From Streptomyces sp. V3I8 (lineage in GTDB: Bacteria > Actinomycetota > Actinomycetes > Streptomycetales > Streptomycetaceae): a stretch of DNA of 64,000 nucleotides. Location: positions 6,510,001 through 6,574,000 of the forward strand of contig NZ_JAUSZL010000002.1 of assembly GCF_030817535.1 (NCBI RefSeq). The letters are read 5' to 3'. The position numbers and the translations under genes were made by a program. This document shows, one piece after another, positions 26,420 through 35,843 of this stretch. The stretch's first letter is position 1, and every line of letters begins with the position of its first letter. Under the pieces are notes generated by a model that made no database searches, had not been told where the DNA came from, and saw only the letters and a list, made by a program, of their open reading frames with translations.

Positions 26420-27312
26420 CGGTCGGTCTCCTTGCGGGGCGCGGCGTCGGCCTGTGCTTCGGCTGCTTCGACCTCCGCGACCTCGGCCTGGCCGGGTGCT
26501 TCTTCGTAGGGTTCGCCGAGGTAGGCGGCGACCACGCGTTCGTCGCCCTGGACGGTGGCGCTGTCGCCCTCGACGAGTTTTTCGCCCTGGACGAGTACGG
26601 CGACGCGGTCGCAGAGGTTGAAGATGAAGCGCATGTCGTGCTCGATGACGAGTACGGCGATGCCCATGTCGCGGATGGCGAAGACGAGTTCTTCGGTGGC
26701 GCGGGTTTCCTGCGGGTTCATGCCGGCGGTGGGCTCGTCGAGGAGGAGGAGTCCGGGTTCGCTGGCGAGGGCGCGGGCGATCTCGAGCTTGCGCTGTTCG
26801 CCGTAGGGGAGGTTCCTGGCGAGGTGGTCGCGCTTGGCGGCGAGGCCGATGAACTCGAGGAGTTCCATGGCGCGTGCCTCGGACTCCCTTTCGGCCTTCT
26901 TGAAGCCGGGGCCGCGCAGGAGTGCGGACCAGAGTCCTTCTTTGGTGCGGGTGTGGCGGCCGACGAGCACGTTCTCCAGGACGGTCATGTTGGAGAACAG
27001 GCGGATGTTCTGGAAGGTGCGGGCGACGCCGGCGGCGGTGACCTTGAAGGACTGGGACGGCAGGACGGTGCCCTTGTAGCGGACTTCTCCCTCGGTGGGG
27101 ATGTAGAGCCCGGTGAGGCAGTTGAAGAAGGTCGTCTTGCCGGCGCCGTTGGGGCCGATGAGTCCCACGATCTCGCCGCTGTTGACGGTGAGGTCGACGT
27201 TCTTCACGGCGGTGAGGCCGCCGAAGCGCATGGTGACGCCGCGTGCGTCGAGGACGGTCTCGCCGGGGGTGGCGCCGGGACGGGTGCCCTGGGTGGTGGT
27301 GTCGGTTGTCAT
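26416..27312 (-). CDS. livG: Branched-chain amino-acid ABC transporter ATPase LivG
   Basis: ABC ATPase of 298 residues with GPNGAGKTT, the LivG-type signature LPYGEQRKLEIARAL and LLLLDEPTAGMNP. Longer than the usual 250-260 because of a 20-residue N-terminal extension and an acidic Ala/Glu-rich tail of about 30 residues after VAAYLGEPYEE. Five bases separate it from livM. Confidence 0.93.
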   Translation of the reverse strand: MTTDTTTQGTRPGATPGETVLDARGVTMRFGGLTAVKNVDLTVNSGEIVGLIGPNGAGKTTFFNCLTGLYIPTEGEVRYKGTVLPSQSFKVTAAGVARTFQNIRLFSNMTVLENVLVGRHTRTKEGLWSALLRGPGFKKAERESEARAMELLEFIGLAAKRDHLARNLPYGEQRKLEIARALASEPGLLLLDEPTAGMNPQETRATEELVFAIRDMGIAVLVIEHDMRFIFNLCDRVAVLVQGEKLVEGDSATVQGDERVVAAYLGEPYEEAPGQAEVAEVEAAEAQADAAPRKETDR

Positions 27313-27317
27313 CGTGG

Positions 27318-29147
27318 TCAGGCCCCTGCCTTGCTGAGGACTGTGGGCGCTTCGGCTTCCTCGTGGAATTCGAGCTGGCGGCGCCGGTTCGGGATGAGGC
27401 CTTCCGGTCGGAAGCGCATCAGCAGGACGAGCGCGAGGCCGAAGGCGAGGAGCTGGTAGTCGCCGAGGAACTGGAGCTTGGCGGGGATGATGTAGAGCAG
27501 TGCGGCGCCGACGAGGGGTCCGCTGATGGTGCCCATGCCGCCGAGGACGACCGCCGCGAGGAGGAAGGCCGAGTTGGGGGGTACGACGTGGGCGAACTGG
27601 TACTGCTCGGGTGTCACGGTGTAGGTGACGTGTGCCTGGACGGATCCGGCGAGGCCGGCGAGGGCGGCGCCGAGGGCGAAGGCGATGAGTTTGACGCGGA
27701 AGCCGTTGATGCCCATGGCGAGTGCGGCGGTCTCGTCCTCGCGGATGGCGACCCAGGCGCGGCCGATGCGGGAGTCACCGCTGCGGCGGAAGACGACCAC
27801 GACGATCAGCGTGATGAGCAGCATCAGGAAGAAGTAGTTGGCGAAGCGCGCGATGGTGAAGCCGGCGATGCTGTGTTCCTGGCCGAAGTCGAAGCCGAGG
27901 ATGTTGAGGTTCGGGATCGAGGAGATGCCGTTAGAGCCGTTGGTGATGTCGGGTCCGCTGGTGCCGTCCATGTTGAGGACGGTGATGCGGAAGATCTCGC
28001 CGAAGCCGAGGGTGACGATGGCGAGGTAGTCGCCGCGCAGCCGCAGGGTCGGGGCGCCGATGATGACGCCGAAGATCATGGCGACGGCCGCTCCGAGGAG
28101 GGCGGCGGCCCAGAACGGCAGGTGGATGTCGAAGGGGGAGGAGGGGGAGCCGGAGACCATGGCCGCGGTGTAGGCACCGACGCCGAGGAAGGCGACGTAT
28201 CCGAGGTCGAGGAGGCCGGCGAGGCCGACGACGATGTTGAGGCCGAGGGCGACGGTGGCGAAGATGAGGATGTAGACGCCGATGGTCGCGTACTGGTCGT
28301 CGGACTGGGTGAAGGGGAATGCGGCGGCGGCGAGGAACGCGCCGAGCATGGTGACGTTGCGGTGCTTGGCGGTGAGGGCGGAGACGCGGTTGACGAGTCC
28401 GGCCTTGGTCGCGGCGGCGAAGCCGAAGCCCGCGGTGATGAGGAAGCCGATGAACTGTTCGTCGTACTCGGTGCCGATGCCGTAAGTGAAGACGATCAGG
28501 CCGAGGCTGAGTGCGGCGATGATGACGAGGATTTCGGCGTACGCGGGGAGCTTGTGGGCCGGGGCCCTGGTGGTGCCGGAGGCGAAGGCGGTCTTGACGA
28601 CGGTGCCGGTGTGCCGCAGGCGGTGGCGGAACTGCTCCCAGCCGGTGTCGTCCGGGTCGGACGGGTCGGGCGCCGGGCGCTGGAACGGCAGGGAGAGTGC
28701 GCCGGTCAGGGCCGCCAGGGTGGCGACGGCCGCGATCCAGCCGCCGGGTTCGAGGTTGGCGAGGCCGCCGAGTTCGGAGGCGATTGCGAGGACCGTGTAC
28801 CAGGCGGTGGCGAACGCGGCGAGTGCGGCGAGTTTGACGGCGCTGTCGGCGCCGGCGGGGGTCAGCCAGCGCAGGCCCTTGACTCCGTAGGAGGAGAGGG
28901 CGAAGAGCGTGGTGAGGAGGCCGCCGATGAGGACGAGGACCTGCAGGCCGCCGGGGTAGCCGTAGACGGTGAGGTCGCCGGGGAAGGCGTCCGTCCAGGT
29001 CCAGGCGAGGAAGGTGGAGACGATGGTGAGGAGGCCGCCGCCGGTGGCGAGGGCGCGTCCGATGTGGGGCGGGATGCCGATGAGTCCGGCGGTGGAGCCC
29101 GTGGGCTCCTTCGCGGGCGTCTGGGGCGCGTCGGTCTGTGTGGTCAT
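27318..29147 (-). CDS. livM: Branched-chain amino-acid ABC transporter permease LivM, long form
   Basis: Membrane permease of 609 residues. The C-terminal half (from about residue 280) is a normal LivM with GLNIVVGLAGLLDLGYVAF and the coupling-loop region AWVAIREDETAALAMGI. The N-terminal half adds several extra hydrophobic segments and a hydrophilic linker (PDPSDPDDTGWEQF) not found in short LivM proteins. The ATG at 29147 has AGGG about ten bases upstream; a GTG at 29156 overlapping the livH stop (GTGA) is equally possible. Confidence 0.9.
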   Translation of the reverse strand: MTTQTDAPQTPAKEPTGSTAGLIGIPPHIGRALATGGGLLTIVSTFLAWTWTDAFPGDLTVYGYPGGLQVLVLIGGLLTTLFALSSYGVKGLRWLTPAGADSAVKLAALAAFATAWYTVLAIASELGGLANLEPGGWIAAVATLAALTGALSLPFQRPAPDPSDPDDTGWEQFRHRLRHTGTVVKTAFASGTTRAPAHKLPAYAEILVIIAALSLGLIVFTYGIGTEYDEQFIGFLITAGFGFAAATKAGLVNRVSALTAKHRNVTMLGAFLAAAAFPFTQSDDQYATIGVYILIFATVALGLNIVVGLAGLLDLGYVAFLGVGAYTAAMVSGSPSSPFDIHLPFWAAALLGAAVAMIFGVIIGAPTLRLRGDYLAIVTLGFGEIFRITVLNMDGTSGPDITNGSNGISSIPNLNILGFDFGQEHSIAGFTIARFANYFFLMLLITLIVVVVFRRSGDSRIGRAWVAIREDETAALAMGINGFRVKLIAFALGAALAGLAGSVQAHVTYTVTPEQYQFAHVVPPNSAFLLAAVVLGGMGTISGPLVGAALLYIIPAKLQFLGDYQLLAFGLALVLLMRFRPEGLIPNRRRQLEFHEEAEAPTVLSKAGA

Positions 29148-29152
29148 AGGTC

Positions 29153-30085
29153 TCACGCCCTGTCCGCGACGCGCTCGCCGAGCAGGCCCTGTGGCCTGAA
29201 GAGGAGCACGAGGATGAGGAGTACGAAGGCCCAGACGTTGGCCCAGGACTGGCCGCCGAGCTGTTCCATGCCGGGGACGTCGGCGATGTAGGCGGTGGCG
29301 AGGGTCTCGGCGAGGCCGAGGACGAGGCCGCCGATCATGGCGCCGTAGATGTTGCCGATGCCGCCGAGGACGGCCGCGGTGAAGGCCTTGAGGCCGAGGA
29401 TGAAGCCCATGCGGAACTGGACCTGGCCGTACTTGAGGCCGTAGGCGACGGCTCCGACGGCGGCGAAGACGGCGCCGAGGGCGAAGGCGACCACGATGAT
29501 GCGGTCGGTGTTGATGCCCATGAGCTTCGCGGTGTCCGGGTCCTGCGCGGTGGCCTGCATGCCGCGTCCGGTGCGGGTCTTCATCACGAAGAACGCGAGG
29601 ATCGCCATGCTGATGGGGGCGGCGATCAGGAGGAAGATGTCACCGGTCTGGATGGTGACGTCGCCGATCTTGAAGGGGCCGCCCTCGATCTCGGGGAAGT
29701 TGATGGACTGCTTCGCGTCGGGGTACCACGCCCACACGGCCTGCTGGAGGGCGAGGGAGAGGCCGATGGCGGTGATGAGCGGGGCGAGGCGTGGCGCGGT
29801 GCGCAGCGGGCGGTAGGCGAACCGTTCCGCTCCCACGGCGACGGTGGTCGCCGTGATGACGGCTCCGAGGAGCATCAGGGGCAGTGCGATCCACATGGTG
29901 GTGCCGTCGGGCAGCACGTACAGGTAGACCGTGAGCGCGCCGAAGCCTCCGATCATGAAGATCTCGCCGTGGGCGAAGTTGATGAGCTGGACGATGCCAT
30001 AGACCATCGTGTAGCCGATGGCGACCAGCCCGTACATGGATCCCAGTAGCAGGCCGTTGACCAGCTGCTGCGGCAGTTCGTTCAC
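29153..30085 (-). CDS. livH: Branched-chain amino-acid ABC transporter permease LivH
   Basis: Membrane permease of 310 residues with typical GLLLGSMYGLVAIGYTMVYG and INFAHGEIFMIGGF near the start and coupling loop GRGMQATAQDPDTAKLMGI. The GTG at 30085 is chosen because GGAGG lies seven bases upstream; the frame is open further but lacks a signal there. It follows livK after 112 bp that contain a strong hairpin. Confidence 0.92.
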   Translation of the reverse strand: MNELPQQLVNGLLLGSMYGLVAIGYTMVYGIVQLINFAHGEIFMIGGFGALTVYLYVLPDGTTMWIALPLMLLGAVITATTVAVGAERFAYRPLRTAPRLAPLITAIGLSLALQQAVWAWYPDAKQSINFPEIEGGPFKIGDVTIQTGDIFLLIAAPISMAILAFFVMKTRTGRGMQATAQDPDTAKLMGINTDRIIVVAFALGAVFAAVGAVAYGLKYGQVQFRMGFILGLKAFTAAVLGGIGNIYGAMIGGLVLGLAETLATAYIADVPGMEQLGGQSWANVWAFVLLILVLLFRPQGLLGERVADRA

Positions 30086-30137
30086 CGCATGTCCTCCGAG
30101 ACGTTCGGATAGTCGAGGGATGTGACCGGATGTGGGT

Positions 30138-30173
30138 CCGCGCGGGGCGCTTGTCCTGCAGCGCCCCGCGCGG
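30138..30173 (-). terminator. Intra-operon hairpin between livK and livH
   Basis: Perfect 13-bp stem CCGCGCGGGGCGC/GCGCCCCGCGCGG with a 10-base loop, 25 bp after the livK stop. In binding-protein operons such a hairpin acts as partial terminator or 3' stabiliser, so that more binding protein than permease is made. Confidence 0.75.
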
Positions 30174-30197
30174 CTCAAGAGGTGGTGCGGGTGTGGG

Positions 30198-31430
30198 TCA
30201 GCCGGTGTAGGTGCCGGACTTGACGGCCTTCCAGTCGCCGCCCTCGACGGAGTAGACGGTGAGCTGCTTGTTGGTGGCGTCGCCGTACTCGTCGAAGGAG
30301 ACCTTGCCGGTCACGCCGTCGAAGGTGACGTTCTGCATGGCCTCGGTGACCTTGGCGCGGGCGTCGTCCGGGAGCTTGCCGTCGTTGTCCTCGACGACCT
30401 TCTTCACGGCCTCGATGATGGCCCAGCCCGAGTCGTAGGAGTAGCCGCCGTAGGCCTCGTAGGCCTCCTTGTAGCCCGCCGTCTTGTAGTTGGCGACGAA
30501 CTCCTTGGCGGAGGGCAGGTCCTCGACGGGCGCGCCGACCGAGGTGGCGAGGTCGCCGGTGCCGCTGGCGCCGGCCAGCTTGATGAAGTCGGCGCTGTAG
30601 ATGCCGTCACCGCCGACGAGCGGGATCTTGGCGCCCGCGGCCTTGATCTGCTTGCTGAGGGGGCCGGCCTGCGGGTACTCGCCGCCGTAGTAGACGACGT
30701 CGGCGCCGGAGCTCTTCACCTGGGTGGCGACGGCGGAGAAGTCCTTGGTCTCGGGGTCGATGTGCTGGGTCCCCACGACCTTGCCGCCGAGCTTCTTGAA
30801 CTCCTCGGTGAAGGTGGCGGCCAGGCCGGCGCCGTAGGTCTTCTTGTCGTCGATGACATAGACCTTCTTCTTCTTGGCGTCGTTGAAGACGTACTGCGCG
30901 GCGAACGGGCCCTGGATGGCGTCCGTGGTCGCGGTGCGGAAGTACGACTTGTAGGGGCGCACCTTGTCGCCGCCGTTCCACTTCGTGCCCTGGGTGAGGG
31001 CCGGGTTGGTGTTGGCGGGCGAGACCTCGGTGAGCTTGGCGTCGTCGAAGACCTTCTGCATGGACTCGGCGACGGAGGAGTTCAGCGGGCCGACGACGCC
31101 GAGGACGTCCTTGTCGGCGACGAACTTGGTGGCGTTCTGCTGGCCCGAGGAGGGCTGCGCCTGGTCGTCGAGGGCTTCGACCTTGAAGGTGACGCCTTCG
31201 ACGGTCTTCTCCTTGTTGGCCGTCTTGGCGGCGAGGTCCACGGAGTTCTTGATGCCGAGGCCCAGCGCGGAGAGGTCGCCGGTCAGCGGGGCGTCGACAC
31301 CGATGACGACAGTGGTGCCGTCGCTGCCGGAGTCCGAGCCGCCGTCGTCGTCGCGTGAGCCACAGGCGGTGAGGGTGAGTGCTCCCGCCGCCAGCGCGGC
31401 GGTGATGGCGATGAGCGAACGTTGACGCAC
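30198..31430 (-). CDS. livK: Branched-chain amino-acid binding lipoprotein LivK
   Basis: Periplasmic-type binding protein of 410 residues anchored as a lipoprotein: signal RQRSLIAITAALAAGALTLT with lipobox LTAC. Peripla_BP_6 features include VVIGVDAPLTGDLSALG, LGVVGPLNSSVAES and YGAGLAATFTEEFKKLG. The GTG at 31430 follows AAAGGA. First gene of the liv operon. The 280-bp region upstream holds the promoter, but no box stands out by eye. Confidence 0.93.
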   Translation of the reverse strand: MRQRSLIAITAALAAGALTLTACGSRDDDGGSDSGSDGTTVVIGVDAPLTGDLSALGLGIKNSVDLAAKTANKEKTVEGVTFKVEALDDQAQPSSGQQNATKFVADKDVLGVVGPLNSSVAESMQKVFDDAKLTEVSPANTNPALTQGTKWNGGDKVRPYKSYFRTATTDAIQGPFAAQYVFNDAKKKKVYVIDDKKTYGAGLAATFTEEFKKLGGKVVGTQHIDPETKDFSAVATQVKSSGADVVYYGGEYPQAGPLSKQIKAAGAKIPLVGGDGIYSADFIKLAGASGTGDLATSVGAPVEDLPSAKEFVANYKTAGYKEAYEAYGGYSYDSGWAIIEAVKKVVEDNDGKLPDDARAKVTEAMQNVTFDGVTGKVSFDEYGDATNKQLTVYSVEGGDWKAVKSGTYTG

Positions 31431-31710
31431 GATCAGCAGTCCTTTCCCTGGCACGGCCGTTCCTCGTGGAACGGGCCGAGTCGAGCGCTGGGCCGAAAAT
31501 TCTTCGAATCCGATGGCGCGGTGACTGGCCGTGACTCTAAGCGGGTGGAGGGAACGTGGAGGAGAGTCTGACGAAGGCTGTGACGCTCTTGTTATGACAC
31601 GAGGTAATGCAGAGCGGTACTCAGTGGGTGGATGGGCGGAATTACGACCGATTCGTCCGGTCCACATAGTGAGAACCCGCAGATCGTACGGCGGTGATTC
31701 CAGCAGTGTC

Positions 31711-32349
31711 CTACCGTTTTGCTAGTGACCGGAGGTCGTTGCTGCAGGCGACTTGAAGTGCTTCCGCGAAGTCGTGCGCATAGCGCTCGCCCAGGATGTA
31801 ACTGTGGTCTTCTATTGCGCGCGTATTACGCAGAGTTACGTCCAGGAAAGGTAGTCCGGCGTTCTTCGGCGTATTCGCGCATTCCGTGACATTCATAGTG
31901 ACAACGATCTTGTGGCCGAAACCCGTCCTCGTCCGGAAGGGCGGCTTGGGCACGGAGGTCAGGGAGAGGCCGGCATAGGGCTGCGAGATGCCCATGACGG
32001 TGACCGTGGGCCCGGGCCCGGCGGTGACCCGCATCGCGAAGGTGAAGCTCCCGCCCGGCGTGTGCGCGGGCGCCCCCTCCTTGCCCAGGTAGCGGATGTC
32101 GATGACCTGGGACGGGTACGGCACGGGGTCCGGCGGCGCCGCGTGCGGGCGGGTCGCGAAGAGGTAACCGCCCCCCGCGCAGAGCACGGCCGCGGCGGCG
32201 GACGCGAGCACGGCGCGGCGGTGCCGGGCGTAGAACGCCACCAGGCGTTCGTACGGCGGCGGGCGGCCCGTTCCCGGGGACGGCTCGGCCGCGTCCCACG
32301 CGCGCGTGCCCTCGCCCGGCTCGACCGGACCGACTCCGCTCAACTCCAC
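31711..32349 (-). CDS. Single-pass membrane protein of unknown function
   Basis: Protein of 212 residues. A hydrophilic cytoplasmic part of about 45 residues, one membrane segment (RRAVLASAAAAVLCAGGGYLF without a full stop in hydrophobicity) and an outer domain with two Cys (TECAN and VACSN) that could form a disulfide. The GTG start overlaps the stop of the lipoprotein gene upstream by ten bases. The last third uses A/T-ending codons (AAT, ATA, CTA, AGT) far more than the first part, an unusual shift within one gene. No family recognised. Confidence 0.65.
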   Translation of the reverse strand: MELSGVGPVEPGEGTRAWDAAEPSPGTGRPPPYERLVAFYARHRRAVLASAAAAVLCAGGGYLFATRPHAAPPDPVPYPSQVIDIRYLGKEGAPAHTPGGSFTFAMRVTAGPGPTVTVMGISQPYAGLSLTSVPKPPFRTRTGFGHKIVVTMNVTECANTPKNAGLPFLDVTLRNTRAIEDHSYILGERYAHDFAEALQVACSNDLRSLAKR

Positions 32350-32771
32350 GGCCCTTCACTCGGGTTGCCGTCGCGGTACCGCTCCGCGCAGCGTTCGCGC
32401 GCGGTGCGGTCGATCAGCCGTTCCGCGGCCTCGGCGCCCTTGCGCCCGCGCTCGGTCCGGGCGGCCTCCACGACGTCCGTCAGGATCTCGTACTGCCTGT
32501 TCGACAGCCCCATGGACTGGTAGTCCCCGTAGGTGCCGTCGTCCAGGGCCTTTCGCGACCAGTACGCGACGAGGCGCGCGCACACGTCCCCGGGAGGGGT
32601 CGCGGTGGCCGCCGGGGAGGACGCCGGCCCGTCGGAATCCGGCCACGAGGCCCCTGCCGCCCCGCCGGGCGCCCCGGACCCGCCGCACCCGGTGATCCCA
32701 CCGGCCAGTACGCCGCTCAGGAGCGCCAGCCCCAGTGCCGGCCCCCGCCAGAAGGTTCCATCCGTCCCCAT
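32340..32771 (-). CDS. Putative small lipoprotein
   Basis: Protein of 143 residues with a signal peptide ending in lipobox GGITGCGG, a Ser/Ala/Pro-rich linker of about 35 residues and a folded part containing CARLVAYWSRKALDDGTYGDY and a second Cys near the end. It overlaps the membrane protein gene downstream, so the two are likely made together at the cell envelope. Function unknown. Confidence 0.7.
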   Translation of the reverse strand: MGTDGTFWRGPALGLALLSGVLAGGITGCGGSGAPGGAAGASWPDSDGPASSPAATATPPGDVCARLVAYWSRKALDDGTYGDYQSMGLSNRQYEILTDVVEAARTERGRKGAEAAERLIDRTARERCAERYRDGNPSEGPWS

Positions 32772-32834
32772 CCCCCGAAGCTAGGCCGCCGGGCGCCCGG
32801 GATCAACGCCGGGCGGGCAACGGCCACCGGCGGC

Positions 32835-33323
32835 TCAGTCGGCGGCGCCGACCCGCTGCGCGTCGCTCGGGCCCACGTCGCGCAGCAGGCACGTCAGCCG
32901 CGCGCTGCACACCCGCCTGCCGTCCTCGTCACTGATCACGATCTCGTACGTGGCGGTCGAGCGGCCCCGGTGCAGCGGTGTGGCCACCGCGGTGACCAGG
33001 CCGGAGCGGGCGCCCCGGTGGTGGGTGCAGTTGAGGTCGACACCGACGGCGATCTTGGAGCTGCCGCCGTGCAGCATGGCGCCGACCGAGCCGAGGGTCT
33101 CCGCCAGCACGGCGGAGGCGCCGCCGTGCAGGAGCCCGTACGGCTGGGTGTTGCCCTCCACCGGCATGGTGCCCACGACGCGGTCCGCGGAGGCCTCGAC
33201 GATCCGCACGCCCATGCGCGTGCCGAGGTGGCCGGCGGAGAACATGGCGGTCAGGTCCACGCCGAGCGCCGCGTACTCGTCGATGACCTCCTGCGGGAAC
33301 TTCACGTCGTGCTGCTCGCCCAT
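32835..33323 (-). CDS. Hotdog-fold thioesterase (PaaI/YdiI type)
   Basis: Acyl-CoA thioesterase of 162 residues with the family motif GLLHGGASAVLAETLGS followed by VGVDLNCTHHRGA. This group hydrolyses aromatic or medium acyl-CoA esters. The ATG at 33323 is used. It sits between the lipoprotein and the YdeP-type oxidoreductase on the same strand, with no overlap. Confidence 0.82.
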   Translation of the reverse strand: MGEQHDVKFPQEVIDEYAALGVDLTAMFSAGHLGTRMGVRIVEASADRVVGTMPVEGNTQPYGLLHGGASAVLAETLGSVGAMLHGGSSKIAVGVDLNCTHHRGARSGLVTAVATPLHRGRSTATYEIVISDEDGRRVCSARLTCLLRDVGPSDAQRVGAAD

Positions 33324-33381
33324 GGATCCGTTTCCTCACGTCGTCGGTCGTGCGCCCGGCGGGGCGCTTCTAAGCGAACGC

Positions 33382-35661
<2,280 letters not shown>

Positions 35662-35843
35662 CTCGGCCTCCTCTTCGGGCACACGTGTGAGGTACGTCCG
35701 CGATCCTCCCACGTGGTACCCGCACCGATCGTGCCCCGGTACGGGGAACGACCGCGGACGCTCCGCCCGGCGGCGGACGGGAGCACCCGACCGCGGACGG
35801 CGGGGCGGGACCGACTGTCGGTGGGGCGTGGCAGGATCGGGGT

